This document shows, piece by piece, positions 18,018 through 27,227 of a stretch of 64,000 bases of DNA; positions within the stretch are counted from its first letter, which is position 1, and each line of letters starts with the position of its first letter. The notes under the pieces were generated by a model. That model searched no databases. It saw only the letters and a program-made list of their open reading frames with translations, and was not told where the DNA came from. The position numbers and the translations under genes are program-made. The stretch is from Pseudomonas viridiflava (GTDB taxonomy: Bacteria; Pseudomonadota; Gammaproteobacteria; Pseudomonadales; Pseudomonadaceae), in NCBI RefSeq assembly GCF_900585905.1, contig NZ_UTVH01000010.1:1-64000 (forward strand). Direction: 5' to 3'.

Positions 18018-18605
18018 ATGGACGCATTTGGATTACTGGTACCCCCGCACTGGGTGGAGCCGGTCTGGCTCGGGTTGCAGATCCTGTTGATCCTCGCCGC
18101 AGGCTATGTCGCCCAGCGGCTGGTCGGGCGTTTCCTGACCCGCCTGGGTGAACGTTATCCGCTGCCGCCCGAGCTGTTGCTGCCCCTGCGCGGCGGCCTG
18201 CGCTGGTTCATCATGGGCAGCGCGTTCGTGATTGTGCTGGGCCGTCTTGGGGTATCGGCAACGGTGCTGTGGACTGCGCTCTCCGGGTTTGTGGCCGTCG
18301 CGGCGGTGGCGTTTTTCGCCATGTGGAGCGTGCTGTCGAATCTGCTCTGCGCTGTGTTGATCTACACCATCGGGCCCTTTCGAATTGGCGATGTGGTGGA
18401 GCTGGTGGACACCCTGGACAAGCCTGGCGTCAAGGGCCGGGTTCAGGAGATCAACCTGATGTTCACCACGTTGATCGAGCTGCCCGAAGCCGGCGGTGCG
18501 CTGGTGCAGGTGCCCAACAGCCAGTTTTTCCAGAAGTCGGTGCGCCGCTGGCGTGGCACCGATGGCCTGCCGACCATTACCCTGGAAAAACCGTCAGACA
18601 GCTGA
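18018..18605 (+). CDS. Small mechanosensitive channel (MscS family)
   Basis: A 195-residue inner-membrane protein with three membrane helices (about 18-35, 66-85, 90-115) and a short MscS beta domain (GPFRIGDVVELV, GRVQEINLMFTTL, VQVPNSQFF). This is the minimal core of MscS-type channels, which open under membrane tension. The third helix is rich in Ala and Val, as expected for the pore. The ATG at 18018 is preceded by GAGGGA. It lies 13 bases after the ABC-F gene and is probably co-transcribed. Whether it gates by tension or serves another role cannot be read from sequence. Confidence 0.88.
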   Translation: MDAFGLLVPPHWVEPVWLGLQILLILAAGYVAQRLVGRFLTRLGERYPLPPELLLPLRGGLRWFIMGSAFVIVLGRLGVSATVLWTALSGFVAVAAVAFFAMWSVLSNLLCAVLIYTIGPFRIGDVVELVDTLDKPGVKGRVQEINLMFTTLIELPEAGGALVQVPNSQFFQKSVRRWRGTDGLPTITLEKPSDS

Positions 18606-18704
18606 GTCGCACACCTTCCAGGTTGACGAAAAAGCGCCTCGCGTCTTTTGTTCATGGGGCCAAGAACATTAACGTGGCGTTCGGCGCCAACACGGAGACG
18701 GGTC

Positions 18705-19331
18705 ATGTCGTTTGACACATGGTTGGGTTTTTTCGCGGCATGCTGGGTCATCAGCCTGTCGCCGGGCGCTGGTGCCATCGCGTCGATGTCCAGCGGTCTG
18801 CGTTACGGCTTCTGGCGCGGCTACTGGAACGCGCTGGGCCTGCAAGTGGCGCTGGTGGCGCAGATCGCGATTGTTGCCGCAGGCCTAGGTGCAGTGCTGG
18901 CCGCGTCGGAAATGGCGTTCACCCTGATCAAATGGTTTGGCGTCGCCTACCTGATCTATCTCGGCATCAAGCAATGGCATGCGTTGCCCATGGACATCAA
19001 CGACAGCGTCGCGGGTGGCCCGACAGGCAGGCCGCAGGCTTTGCTGATGCGCGGGTTTCTGGTCAATATCAGCAACCCCAAGGCGCTGGTGTTCATCCTC
19101 GCGGTTCTGCCCCAGTTCATCGACCCCGCCGTCGCGCTGATGGGCCAATACCTGATCATTGCCGCGACGATGGTCACGGTCGACCTGATCGTCATGGCGG
19201 GCTACACCGGGCTCGCTTCGCGGGTACTGCGGGCGCTGAAAACGCCGATGCAGCAACGCCGCATGAACCGCACCTTTGCCGGTCTGTTTGTGGGTGCTGC
19301 GGGGTTTCTGGCGACGCTGCATCGGGCGTGA
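18705..19331 (+). CDS. RhtB/LysE-family amino-acid exporter
   Basis: A 208-residue inner-membrane protein with about six helices. The N-terminal LysE/RhtB signature appears as SLSPGAGAIASMSSGLRYGFWRG, and the middle has LLMRGFLVNISNPKALVF, another family hallmark. Such proteins export amino acids or derivatives such as homoserine and threonine; the substrate here is not evident. The ATG at 18705 directly precedes the first helix. No co-directional partner is close, and no regulator gene is adjacent. Confidence 0.88.
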   Translation: MSFDTWLGFFAACWVISLSPGAGAIASMSSGLRYGFWRGYWNALGLQVALVAQIAIVAAGLGAVLAASEMAFTLIKWFGVAYLIYLGIKQWHALPMDINDSVAGGPTGRPQALLMRGFLVNISNPKALVFILAVLPQFIDPAVALMGQYLIIAATMVTVDLIVMAGYTGLASRVLRALKTPMQQRRMNRTFAGLFVGAAGFLATLHRA

Positions 19332-19452
19332 TTCGTCGGCTAGCAGGTTAATTTGCGAAACGTCCTACGAACTGTGTCGAAGTTTCTGCGTGGTGAGCAC
19401 GGGATGGCACTCCTAGACTTGGTTCGATCACAAACCGAACCAGGGGGTCACC

Positions 19453-20190
19453 ATGCAGACGCTGTCGCTCTTACCCATTACTCGCCACGGTCGTTACAAA
19501 CCTTCACTGCTCAAAGGCCTGCTCGCAGGTCTGGGCCTTGCGCTCAGTCAGCTGTCAGTAGCTGCTGATATCCCGGCACACAAGCAGCCAACACTGCGCG
19601 CCCTGTCACAAGTGACACCTGTCAGCTCCCTGGAGCCCAAGAGCACAGCGTTACTGGTGATCGACTTCCAGAATGAATATTTCACTGGCAAATTACCCAT
19701 CCCTGACGGCATGCGAGCGCTGGAAAATACTCAGCGGCTGCTCGCCTTTGCAGACCGAGCTGGCTTCCCGGTGATTCACATTCAGCATGTCGCACCAGAA
19801 GGCTCCGCAGTTTTCGCCCTGGGCAGCGAGGGTGCGGACTTTCATCCCCTGATGAAACCGCGCAGCAAGGATCGGTCGTTGCCCAAAACCACGGTGAGTG
19901 CTTTTGCCAGCACCGACCTGGACAGCCAGTTGAAAGAGGCCGGGATCAAGACACTGATCGTCGCGGGCCTGATGACTCATGCTTGTGTCGCCGGGGCTGC
20001 ACGGGATGCCGCGCCGCTGGGCTACAACGTGATCGTGGCTTCAGATGCCTCGGCGACCAGAGCTATCACCAGGGCTGACGGCCATTCGGTCAGCGCGCAA
20101 CAACTGCATGAGTCATCTTTAGCCTCTATCGAAGACACCTTCGGGGATGTCCTGACGACTCAAGGCATCATTGACCTCAAGCTGAAATAA
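19453..20190 (+). CDS. Exported cysteine hydrolase (isochorismatase superfamily)
   Basis: A 245-residue hydrolase with an N-terminal signal-like segment (about residues 18-37, GLLAGLGLALSQLSVAADI) before the isochorismatase-type domain. The putative catalytic triad is visible: Asp in ALLVIDFQNEY, Lys in PKTTVSAF and Cys in GLMTHACVAGAARDA. Family members hydrolyse amides or esters (nicotinamide, isochorismate, ureidoacrylate); the substrate here is unknown. Most relatives are cytoplasmic, so export is unusual. The ATG at 19453 follows an AGGGGG ribosome site. It stands alone between an exporter gene and rnk. Confidence 0.85.
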   Translation: MQTLSLLPITRHGRYKPSLLKGLLAGLGLALSQLSVAADIPAHKQPTLRALSQVTPVSSLEPKSTALLVIDFQNEYFTGKLPIPDGMRALENTQRLLAFADRAGFPVIHIQHVAPEGSAVFALGSEGADFHPLMKPRSKDRSLPKTTVSAFASTDLDSQLKEAGIKTLIVAGLMTHACVAGAARDAAPLGYNVIVASDASATRAITRADGHSVSAQQLHESSLASIEDTFGDVLTTQGIIDLKLK

Positions 20191-20244
20191 CCACACAGCT
20201 GCTGGCACTGGAGTGATCTTCTGCTGGAGAGCCTGCACCCTTCG

Positions 20245-20652
20245 TTATAAATACTCTCCCGCCGCTTCCGGCTGGTATTCCACGGCCAGCAGGGTCAGCT
20301 TCAGGGTCTTGCCGGCCGGCGCGGGCCAGTCGATGTGCTGACCGACCTGCAGGCCCAGCAGCGCCGAACCTACCGGAGCGAGCACGGAGACGGTGTCTTC
20401 ACCGCCTGCGTCCTGCGGGTACACCAGCTTGAGGTGGTAATCCTTGCCGCTGACTTCTTCGCGGCAGTGCACTTTCGAATTCATGGTCACGACCCCGGCC
20501 GGTACGTCCTCGTGGCCGACGACTTTTTCCGCGCGGTCCAGTTCGGCCTGCAGCGCAGCGATGCCGGGTGTTGCCTCGTCAAGGGTGTCGATAAGTTGCT
20601 CAAGACGCTGAACGTCCAGGCGGGTCAGGATGATGGAGGGTTGCGAAGTCAT
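20245..20652 (-). CDS. rnk: Regulator of nucleoside diphosphate kinase
   Basis: A 135-residue protein of the Rnk/GreA-Gfh family that binds RNA polymerase near its secondary channel and affects nucleoside diphosphate kinase and alginate in Pseudomonas. It has an N-terminal short coiled coil (LTRLDVQRLEQLIDTLDEA to LQAELDRAEKV) and a C-terminal GreA-like FKBP-fold domain (YPQDAGGEDTVSVLAPVGSALLGL). The ATG at 20652 fits the family start MTSQPSIILTRLD. A strong bidirectional terminator at 20688-20715 lies just upstream and insulates it from the cyaY/DUF1289 genes. Confidence 0.93.
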   Translation of the reverse strand: MTSQPSIILTRLDVQRLEQLIDTLDEATPGIAALQAELDRAEKVVGHEDVPAGVVTMNSKVHCREEVSGKDYHLKLVYPQDAGGEDTVSVLAPVGSALLGLQVGQHIDWPAPAGKTLKLTLLAVEYQPEAAGEYL

Positions 20653-20687
20653 GTTGGCAGGCTCCTTTCTCGTAGGCTGCATAAAAC

Positions 20688-20715
20688 AAAACCCCGCCGG
20701 GTTTGGCGGGGTTTT
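20688..20715. terminator. Rho-independent terminator upstream of rnk
   Basis: AAAACCCCGCC and GGCGGGGTTTT form an 11-base stem with a GGGTTT loop. It works on both strands. On the minus strand it would end transcripts from cyaY and the DUF1289 gene before rnk, 36 bases ahead of the rnk start. Confidence 0.85.
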
Positions 20716-20785
20716 GGGAGGCTTCATCTGCGAAGCATGTCTGGACACTAACACAGCGTGGGTAATTCACAACCCGCTGACGCGG

Positions 20786-21031
20786 CTATGACTCGCTGGC
20801 CTGGGCTGCGTCGACAACAGCCTTGCGTTGCAGGGCGGTGGCGCAGATCTGCCGCCTGCGGTCGTCATCGGCGGAGCGCCATTCGCGAATATCTTCGACG
20901 TGGCGCATGCAGCCCAGGCAGACCTTGTCGGCGTCCAGGCGGCACAGGCTGATGCAGGGCGACGGCACGGCGGGGCTGACGTTGCTGTACAGCGGCTTTG
21001 GCGGGCGGGCGGGCGCAGAGGTCAGCGTCAC
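20786..21031 (-). CDS. DUF1289 small cysteine-motif protein
   Basis: An 81-residue protein with the DUF1289 cysteine pattern CISLCRLDADKVCLGCMR (four Cys in C-x3-C and C-x2-C spacing), followed by the conserved EIREW-type segment DIREWRSADDDRRRQI. Such proteins are presumed to bind a metal or iron-sulphur cluster; none has a firm function. It starts 3 bases after the cyaY stop on the same strand, so it is likely co-transcribed with this frataxin, consistent with an iron-sulphur link (inference). Confidence 0.88.
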   Translation of the reverse strand: MTLTSAPARPPKPLYSNVSPAVPSPCISLCRLDADKVCLGCMRHVEDIREWRSADDDRRRQICATALQRKAVVDAAQASES

Positions 21032-21034
21032 GGG

Positions 21035-21367
21035 TCAGATCTCGTCGAAGTCGAGCTCGACGCCCGCCTGTTCCTGGGTGAGCCGGGTGAGCATTTCACT
21101 GAGCAATTCGTCGCTGGTGTCGCAGCTCCAGCGATTCTCTTCTTCGTCGTAGTCGAAATGAAAGCCCCCGGAGCGTGCTGCCAGCCACAGCTGACGCAGC
21201 GGCTCCTGACGGCTGAAGATCAGCTGGGTGCGATTTTCGAACTCGACGGTCAGCACGCCGGCCGAGTTTTCAATGTCCAGATCCAGGCCACTCTCATCGA
21301 AAATGTCTTCCAGCGATTGCTGGGTGGCGTCGACCAGATCGTGGAAGCGGGCTTCGGTCAAGCTCAT
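21035..21367 (-). CDS. cyaY: Frataxin-like iron-sulphur assembly protein
   Basis: A 110-residue acidic CyaY. It binds iron and tunes the IscS cysteine desulphurase. It has the acidic first helix (EARFHDLVDATQQSLEDIFDESG), the sheet strands GVLTVEFENRTQLIFSRQ and QLWLAARSGGFHFDYDEEENRW, and the C-terminal helix, as in E. coli CyaY (106 residues). The ATG at 21367 is chosen because the frame upstream of it is not protein-like. It is divergent from lptM-lysA, with a gap of 239 bases that must hold both promoters. Confidence 0.94.
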   Translation of the reverse strand: MSLTEARFHDLVDATQQSLEDIFDESGLDLDIENSAGVLTVEFENRTQLIFSRQEPLRQLWLAARSGGFHFDYDEEENRWSCDTSDELLSEMLTRLTQEQAGVELDFDEI

Positions 21368-21606
21368 TGCGGGAACCTCAAAAAATTGTCTGCTGTTGGC
21401 ACAAGGGTCGCAAGATACGGTCGCGGCCAGGCAAATGCAAAGCTTACCCGCCCAACGTGCGGCGTTGCCGCCAATAAACGGTCTGCCGTCAGCAAATCCC
21501 TGCCATGGCGTCAAACCCCCGCCGGACGGGAACCGCGCCACGTAGGCAAGCCGCCGGGTGGCCGGTATACTCGGGCGCAATTATTGCTTTTACAAAGGAT
21601 TTCGCC

Positions 21607-21753
21607 ATGAAGCGCCTGATCTCTTCGCTTGCTGCGCTGGTCGCGGTCGCCTGTCTTGTCTCCGCCTGCGGCCAGAAAGGCCCGCTGTACCTGCCGGATG
21701 ACAAGAAATCTTCCGATGACCAGAGCCAGTCGCAATCGCACAAGCATCTTTAA
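21607..21753 (+). CDS. lptM: LptM-like small lipoprotein
   Basis: A 48-residue lipoprotein precursor. It has a lipobox LVSAC at about residues 17-21, after a short basic start and hydrophobic stretch ([20 protein letters not shown]). The family motif [10 protein letters not shown] follows the modified Cys. Family member LptM (formerly YifL) supports assembly of the LptD/E lipopolysaccharide translocon in E. coli; in Pseudomonas it is annotated lppL. It lies 9 bases upstream of lysA. The ATG at 21607 has an AAAGGA ribosome site. Confidence 0.92.
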   Translation: MKRLISSLAALVAVACLVSACGQKGPLYLPDDKKSSDDQSQSQSHKHL

Positions 21754-21762
21754 GGGAATCAC

Positions 21763-23010
21763 ATGGACGCCTTCAACTACCGCGACGGTGAGCTGTTCGC
21801 GGAAGGAGTTGCATTGTCTGCCATCGCCGAACGCTTCGGTACGCCGACCTATGTTTACTCCCGCGCGCACATAGAGGCGCAGTACCGCGCCTATGCCGAC
21901 GCCTTGAGCGGCCTGCCGCATCTGGTCTGCTTCGCGGTCAAGGCCAACTCCAACCTTGGCGTGCTCAACGTACTGGCGCGACTCGGTTCGGGCTTCGATA
22001 TCGTCTCCCGTGGCGAGCTGGAACGCGTGCTGGCAGCGGGCGGCCAACCTGACAGAATCGTTTTCTCCGGCGTCGGCAAGACCCGTGAAGACATGCGTCG
22101 CGCGCTGCAGGTCGGCGTGCACTGTTTCAATGTCGAGTCCACTGACGAGCTTGAGCGCCTGCAGACGGTCGCCGCCGAGATGGGTGTGCGCGCACCGGTG
22201 TCCCTGCGGGTCAACCCGGATGTCGATGCGGGCACGCACCCGTACATCTCCACCGGGCTCAAGGAAAACAAATTCGGCATCGCCATCGCCGACGCCGAAG
22301 ACGTCTACGTGCGTGCCGCGCAGCTGCCCAATCTGGAAGTGATCGGCGTTGACTGCCATATCGGCTCGCAGCTGACCACACTTGCGCCGTTCATTGATGC
22401 GCTGGACCGTTTGCTGGCACTGGTGGACCGGCTGGGCGATTGCGGCATTCTGTTGCGCCACATCGATCTGGGCGGGGGCCTTGGCGTGCGTTATCGCGAT
22501 GAGGAACCCCCTCTGGCTGGCGATTACATCCAGGCTGTGCGCGAGCGCCTGGAAGGGCGCGACCTTGCGCTGGTGTTCGAACCCGGCCGCTTCATCGTTG
22601 CCAACGGCGGCGTGCTGCTGACTCAGGTCGAATACCTCAAGCACACCGAGCACAAGGATTTCGCCATCGTCGATGCGGCCATGAACGACCTGATTCGTCC
22701 GGCGCTGTATCAGGCCTGGATGGACGTCACGGCTGTGCGCCCGCGCGAAGGTGCGGCCCGGGTCTACGACATTGTCGGGCCAATCTGCGAAACCGGGGAT
22801 TTCCTCGCCAAGGGCCGCGAGCTGGCACTGGCCGAGGGCGACCTGCTGGCGGTGCATTCCGCAGGTGCCTATGGTTTTGTCATGAGTTCGAACTACAACA
22901 CCCGCGGCCGCGCCGCTGAAGTGCTGGTCGACGGGACCGAGGCGCTTGAAGTGCGCCGTCGCGAAACCGTTGCCGAGCTGTATGCTGGCGAAAGCCTGCT
23001 TCCGGAGTAA
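21763..23010 (+). CDS. lysA: Diaminopimelate decarboxylase
   Basis: Converts meso-diaminopimelate to lysine, the last step of lysine synthesis, with pyridoxal phosphate. The 415-residue length is standard. The PLP lysine is K60 in [13 protein letters not shown]; the group IV decarboxylase blocks [30 protein letters not shown] and the C-terminal CETGDF and [12 protein letters not shown] are all present. It follows lptM by 9 bases and precedes dapF by 3 bases, forming a lysine/diaminopimelate operon. Confidence 0.97.
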   Translation: MDAFNYRDGELFAEGVALSAIAERFGTPTYVYSRAHIEAQYRAYADALSGLPHLVCFAVKANSNLGVLNVLARLGSGFDIVSRGELERVLAAGGQPDRIVFSGVGKTREDMRRALQVGVHCFNVESTDELERLQTVAAEMGVRAPVSLRVNPDVDAGTHPYISTGLKENKFGIAIADAEDVYVRAAQLPNLEVIGVDCHIGSQLTTLAPFIDALDRLLALVDRLGDCGILLRHIDLGGGLGVRYRDEEPPLAGDYIQAVRERLEGRDLALVFEPGRFIVANGGVLLTQVEYLKHTEHKDFAIVDAAMNDLIRPALYQAWMDVTAVRPREGAARVYDIVGPICETGDFLAKGRELALAEGDLLAVHSAGAYGFVMSSNYNTRGRAAEVLVDGTEALEVRRRETVAELYAGESLLPE

Positions 23011-23013
23011 CCC

Positions 23014-23844
23014 ATGCTGCTGCGTTTTACCAAGATGCACGGCCTGGGCAACGACTTCATGGTTTTGGACCTGGTCAGCCAGCACGCGCATATTTTGCCC
23101 AAACACGCCAAACAGTGGGGCGATCGTCATACCGGCGTCGGCTTCGATCAGCTGTTGCTGGTGGAAACGCCGACCAACCCGGACGTCGATTTCCGCTACC
23201 GGATCTTCAATTCCGACGGCACCGAAGTCGAGCAATGCGGCAACGGCGCCCGTTGCTTCGCCCGCTTCGTGCTGGACAAGCGCCTGACCGCCAAGCGCCT
23301 GATCAAGGTCGAAACCAAGGGCGGCATCATCGAGCTGGAAATCCGCAACGACGGCCAGATCAGCGTCGATATGGGGCCGCCTCGTCTGCTGCCTGCCGAC
23401 ATTCCGTTTCAGGCCACTGAACAGGCCTTGAGCTACAGCCTCGATGTCGACGGCCAGACGGTTGAACTGGCGGCGCTGTCCATGGGCAACCCCCATGCGG
23501 TGCTGCGGGTGGACGACATCAACAACGCGCCAGTGCATGCGCTGGGGGCGAAGATCGAACACCATCCGCGCTTCCCGGCGCGGGTAAACGTCGGCTTTCT
23601 TCATGTTGTTGATCGGCAGCGCGCACAACTGCGCGTGTGGGAGCGTGGCGTCGGCGAGACTCAGGCCTGCGGCACGGGTGCTTGCGCCGCTGCGGTTGCC
23701 GCCATCAGCCAGGGGTGGATGGATTCGCCGTTGTTGATCGACCTGCCAGGCGGGCGCCTGTCCATCGAGTGGGCCGGCCCCGGCCATCCGGTGATGATGA
23801 CCGGCCCTGCCGTGCGGGTTTTCGAAGGTCAGGTTCGTCTATGA
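23014..23844 (+). CDS. dapF: Diaminopimelate epimerase
   Basis: Interconverts LL- and meso-diaminopimelate, supplying both lysine and peptidoglycan. The 276 residues contain both catalytic cysteine blocks, [13 protein letters not shown] and [16 protein letters not shown], and the N-terminal [15 protein letters not shown]. It lies in the lptM-lysA-dapF-DUF484-xerC run with a 3-base gap from lysA. The DUF484 gene begins 14 bases after its stop. Confidence 0.97.
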   Translation: MLLRFTKMHGLGNDFMVLDLVSQHAHILPKHAKQWGDRHTGVGFDQLLLVETPTNPDVDFRYRIFNSDGTEVEQCGNGARCFARFVLDKRLTAKRLIKVETKGGIIELEIRNDGQISVDMGPPRLLPADIPFQATEQALSYSLDVDGQTVELAALSMGNPHAVLRVDDINNAPVHALGAKIEHHPRFPARVNVGFLHVVDRQRAQLRVWERGVGETQACGTGACAAAVAAISQGWMDSPLLIDLPGGRLSIEWAGPGHPVMMTGPAVRVFEGQVRL

Positions 23845-23857
23845 ATGAGTACATGCA

Positions 23858-24562
23858 ATGACCGACTCAAGCGACAAGCCCGACGCAGCGCTCGACCCCG
23901 AAGCAGACGCGATCATTGCCTACCTGCTCGACCATCCGGATTTCTTCGCCGAACACGATGAGCTGCTGGTGTCGATGCGTATTCCGCATCAGCGCGGTGA
24001 TACGGTTTCCCTGGTAGAGCGTCAGCTCAAGCTGCTGCGCGAGCGCAACATTGAAATGCGCCATCGCCTGTCGCAACTGATGGACGTGGCCCGCGACAAC
24101 GATCGCCTGTTTGACAAGACGCGCCGTCTGAACCTGGCCCTGATGGACGCCAGCAGCCTGGAAGAAATCGTGATTGCGGTGGAAGACAGTCTGCGTCAGG
24201 AGTTTCAGGTACCGTTTGTGAGCCTGATTCTGTTCAGCGACAACCCGATGCCGGTCGGCCGCTGGGTGAGCAGCGCTGAAGCGCAAAAGGCAATTGGCGG
24301 GCTGATTGGCGAGAAGACGGTCTGTGGCGCCTTGCGCGAGCACGAGCTGGCCTTCCTGTTCGGCGCCGAACAAGGCAAGGAAGTGGGCTCCACTGCCGTC
24401 GTGACCCTCAATCACCTTGGCCTGCATGGCGTACTCGCCATCGGCAGCCGTGATCCGCAGCACTACAAAAGCTCGGTGGGCACGCTGTTTCTCAACTACA
24501 TCGCTGATGTCCTCGGGCGCCTGCTGCCGCGCTTCACCCACGCGCTGCGCTCGGTCCGCTAG
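23858..24562 (+). CDS. DUF484 (GAF-like) protein
   Basis: A 234-residue cytoplasmic protein of the DUF484 family, found between dapF and xerC in most gamma-proteobacteria. It starts with an acidic segment and the family hallmark [20 protein letters not shown], followed by a coiled coil (about 45-90) and a GAF-like domain (about 95-230, including [17 protein letters not shown]). Its function is unknown. The conserved position suggests a link to XerC or to division-related regulation, which is inference. The ATG at 23858 follows the dapF stop closely, and xerC starts 2 bases after its stop. Confidence 0.9.
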   Translation: MTDSSDKPDAALDPEADAIIAYLLDHPDFFAEHDELLVSMRIPHQRGDTVSLVERQLKLLRERNIEMRHRLSQLMDVARDNDRLFDKTRRLNLALMDASSLEEIVIAVEDSLRQEFQVPFVSLILFSDNPMPVGRWVSSAEAQKAIGGLIGEKTVCGALREHELAFLFGAEQGKEVGSTAVVTLNHLGLHGVLAIGSRDPQHYKSSVGTLFLNYIADVLGRLLPRFTHALRSVR

Positions 24563-24564
24563 CC

Positions 24565-25464
24565 ATGAAAGGACAACTGGACGCTTACTGCATGCATCTG
24601 CGCAGTGAGCGCCAAGTGTCGCCGCATACCTTGCTCGCCTACCGCCGCGACCTCGACAAGGTCCTCGCGTACTGCGAGAAACAGCAACTGCCAGGCTGGG
24701 CCGATCTCGACGTCCAGCAACTGCGCAGCCTGGTGGCGAGGCAGCATCAGCAAGGCCAGTCATCACGCAGCCTGGCACGTCTGTTATCGGCAGTGCGGGG
24801 CTTCTATCACTACCTCAATCGCGAAGGCGTCTGCGAGCATGATCCGGCCAATGGCCTGTCGCCGCCCAAGGGCGAGCGGCGTCTGCCCAAGACGCTGGAC
24901 ACCGACCGCGCCCTGCAATTGCTGGACGGCGCCATCGAAGACGACTTCCTCGCGCGTCGCGATCAGGCCATTCTGGAGCTGTTCTATTCATCAGGGCTTC
25001 GTTTGTCCGAGCTGACCGGCTTGAACATGGAGCAGCTGGACCTGAGCGAAGGCCTGGTGCAAGTGCTGGGCAAAGGCAGCAAGACGCGCGTGCTGCCAGT
25101 GGGCAAAAAGGCTCGGGAGGCCTTGCAGGCCTGGATCGATTTGCGCGCACTGGCCAACCCTCAGGACGATGCGGTGTTCATCAGTCAGCAAGGGCGGCGT
25201 CTGGGGCCGCGGGCTATCCAGAAGCGGGTCAAGACGGTGGGTGAGCGGGAACTGGGGCAGAACCTGCACCCGCACATGCTGCGGCATTCCTTCGCCAGCC
25301 ATCTGCTTGAGTCGTCCCAGGATTTGCGTGCCGTTCAGGAGCTGCTGGGCCACGCGGATATCAAAACCACGCAGATCTACACCCATCTGGACTTTCAGCA
25401 CCTGGCGACTGTCTACGACAGTGCCCACCCCCGGGCCAAACGCAAGGGTAGCGAGCATGATTAA
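24565..25464 (+). CDS. xerC: Tyrosine recombinase XerC
   Basis: Acts with XerD at the dif site to resolve chromosome dimers. The 299-residue protein has an N-terminal SAM-like DNA-binding domain (to about 95) and the catalytic domain with [14 protein letters not shown] (first Arg), [13 protein letters not shown] (second block), [18 protein letters not shown] and the nucleophile Tyr at residue 272. It starts 2 bases after the DUF484 stop and overlaps the next gene by 8 bases. In P. aeruginosa this gene is also known as sss, needed for root colonisation in fluorescent strains. Confidence 0.95.
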   Translation: MKGQLDAYCMHLRSERQVSPHTLLAYRRDLDKVLAYCEKQQLPGWADLDVQQLRSLVARQHQQGQSSRSLARLLSAVRGFYHYLNREGVCEHDPANGLSPPKGERRLPKTLDTDRALQLLDGAIEDDFLARRDQAILELFYSSGLRLSELTGLNMEQLDLSEGLVQVLGKGSKTRVLPVGKKAREALQAWIDLRALANPQDDAVFISQQGRRLGPRAIQKRVKTVGERELGQNLHPHMLRHSFASHLLESSQDLRAVQELLGHADIKTTQIYTHLDFQHLATVYDSAHPRAKRKGSEHD

Positions 25465-26155
25465 GCTGATCACCTTCGATCTTGACGACACGCTGTGGCA
25501 CACCGCCCCGGCGATTGTCAGCGCCGAAGCCACGTTGCGCGACTGGCTGGCCGCCAATGCGCCGCGCCTGGGGCCCGTGCCTGTCGAGCATCTGGCAGGG
25601 ATCCGCTCGCGTCTGGTGGAGGCCGATCCGACCTACAAGCATCGCATCAGTGCGCTGCGTCGTCGCGTCCTCTTCCAGGCGCTGGAAGACGCCGGATACG
25701 CAACGGCCGAGGCACAGCAGTTGGCTGACGAGGCCTTTGAAGTCTTCCTCCACGGCCGCCATCAAGTGGAGATATTCCCCGAGGCGCAGCCGACCCTGGA
25801 GATCCTCGCCAGGACCTACACCCTGGGCGTGATCACCAACGGCAACGCCGATGTGCGCCGCCTGGGGCTGGCTGACTACTTTGCCTTTGCGCTGTGTGCC
25901 GAAGACCTGGGTATCGGCAAGCCCGACCCTGCGCCGTTTCGTGAAGCCCTCAAGCGTGGCAACGCCGACGCCAGCGCCGCCGTACACATCGGCGATCACC
26001 CGGCCGACGACATCGCCGGTGCCCAGCAGGCCGGTATGCGCGCGATCTGGTACAACCCTGGCGGCAAGCCATGGGGCGCCGAAAAACGCCCCGATGCTGA
26101 AATCAGCAGCCTGAGCCAGTTGCCGGATGTGTTGCGCCAGTGGGGCCTGGAATAA
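25457..26155 (+). CDS. HAD-family hydrolase (YigB-like)
   Basis: A 232-residue phosphatase of the haloacid dehalogenase superfamily. Motif I is [10 protein letters not shown] (nucleophile Asp and acid/base Asp), motif II TNGNAD, motif III with Lys in IGKPDPAPF and motif [19 protein letters not shown]. It resembles E. coli YigB, which dephosphorylates FMN and other small phosphates and sits beside xerC there too. The ATG at 25457 overlaps the xerC 3' end by 8 bases. The substrate is not determined. A long hairpin array follows. Confidence 0.9.
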   Translation: MIKLITFDLDDTLWHTAPAIVSAEATLRDWLAANAPRLGPVPVEHLAGIRSRLVEADPTYKHRISALRRRVLFQALEDAGYATAEAQQLADEAFEVFLHGRHQVEIFPEAQPTLEILARTYTLGVITNGNADVRRLGLADYFAFALCAEDLGIGKPDPAPFREALKRGNADASAAVHIGDHPADDIAGAQQAGMRAIWYNPGGKPWGAEKRPDAEISSLSQLPDVLRQWGLE

Positions 26156-26745
26156 CCCCTGTAGCCCAGGAGCAGCGCGACTCGGCGATAGCGTCCTGCC
26201 TGACCCATCGCCATCGCGGCCTCGCGGTGCTCGTGCGCTCCTACAGATCCTGCAGGCTCACAATTCCCTGTAGGAGCCCAGGAGCAGTGCGACTCGGCGA
26301 TAGTGTCCTGCCTGACCCATCGCCATCGCGGCCTCGCGGTGCTCGTGCGCTCCTACAGCACGCCGCAAAACCATCGGTTATCCCCAATCCTGTAGGAGCC
26401 CAGGAGCAGCGCGACTCGGCGATGGCGTCCTGCCTGACACCGCCATCGCGGCCTCGCGTTGCTCGGTGGAGCGCCACCCCGGGCGCTCCTACAGCATGCC
26501 GCAAAACCATCAACTGCCCCCAATCCTGTAGGAGCCCAGGAGCAGCGCGACTCGGCGATGGCGTCCTGCCTGACGCACCGCCATCGCGGCCTCGCGGTGC
26601 TCGGGCGCTCCTACAGCATGCCGCAAAACCATCAACTGCCCCCAATCCTGTAGGAGCCCAGGAGCAGCGCGACTCGGCGATGGCGTCCTGCCTGACACAC
26701 CGCCATCGCGGCCTCGCGGTGCTCTTGCTCCGACAGATAAATAAA
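26156..26745. repeat. Second long-hairpin repeat array (five copies)
   Basis: Five copies of the same element as at 1-350, in the other orientation, start near 26159, 26270, 26391, 26526 and 26649. Each has GTAGGAGCCCAGGAGCAGC, then GCGACTCGGCGAT, and a matching arm ATCGCGGCCTCGCGGTGCTC ending GCGCTCCTAC. The first spacer contains CTCACAATTCC, the reverse complement form of the 1-350 spacer; the last three spacers share GCCGCAAAACCATC. The third copy carries an extra insertion. The array sits between the converging HAD and sutA genes. Confidence 0.85.
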
Positions 26746-26756
26746 AAACAGCCAAT

Positions 26757-26786
26757 AAAAAGCCCGCAGCGACAGCGGGCTTTTTA
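26757..26786. terminator. Rho-independent terminator after sutA
   Basis: AAAAGCCCGC and GCGGGCTTTT flank a short AGCGACA-type loop, with A and T runs on both sides, so it can act on both strands. It lies 20 bases past the sutA stop and also closes off the HAD gene side after the repeat array. Confidence 0.85.
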
Positions 26787-26806
26787 TCATGCGGCGGGCG
26801 ACACCC

Positions 26807-27130
26807 TTAAATAGGGCGGCTGCCGTATTTGTTGTCTGGCTTCTTGGGCGGGTCGGCAACCACGTTGGCTTCCACTTCCTGCACCTTGCCGCCACGGGCA
26901 AGAAACTCTTCCATGGCGCGAGCCAGCGCATCACGCTCTTTGTTCTTGGCCTCGACGCTGGGCAGCTCGTCGACCGAAACGGCGGCCTTGGCCTTGCCTT
27001 TGGACGGCGTTGCGGACGCTTGCGCACCCTCATCGGCATCAGGGCCGTCATCTTCGGGAGTGGCTGCAAGCTCCTCGCCTTCCTCTTCTTCCAGATCGTC
27101 AACCAGATCGTCGTTGTCGTCGTCGCTCAT
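26807..27130 (-). CDS. sutA: RNA polymerase-binding regulator SutA
   Basis: A 107-residue very acidic protein matching SutA of P. aeruginosa, which binds RNA polymerase and promotes expression of rRNA and other genes in slow-growing cells. The N-terminal half is disordered and Asp/Glu-rich. The core is helical (LPSVEAKNKERDALARAMEEF, then LARGGKVQEVEANVVADPP), and the conserved end is KKPDNKYGSRPI. I recognise these core and end motifs as those of SutA. The ATG at 27130 has a GGTAGAAC leader. A strong terminator follows. Confidence 0.9.
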   Translation of the reverse strand: MSDDDNDDLVDDLEEEEGEELAATPEDDGPDADEGAQASATPSKGKAKAAVSVDELPSVEAKNKERDALARAMEEFLARGGKVQEVEANVVADPPKKPDNKYGSRPI

Positions 27131-27227
27131 GTTCTACCTCATGACTTGCTAAAGCAGATTAGTTATAGCCCGGCCACGCTTTTTTTCGACATCGCCGGAA
27201 AAATTCAACGCCCGCTGAAACCAGCGG

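Noticed and set aside
21511-23787. 758-residue open frame opposite lysA and dapF
   Set aside because: Both genes on the other strand are clear lysA and dapF with all motifs; this frame has no family signature and covers two genes and the gap between them.
26140-26814. 224-residue open frame inside the repeat array
   Set aside because: It translates the hairpin units over and over (RDSAMASCLT, GLAVL), so it is repeat sequence, not a gene. The same holds for the small frame at 46-243.
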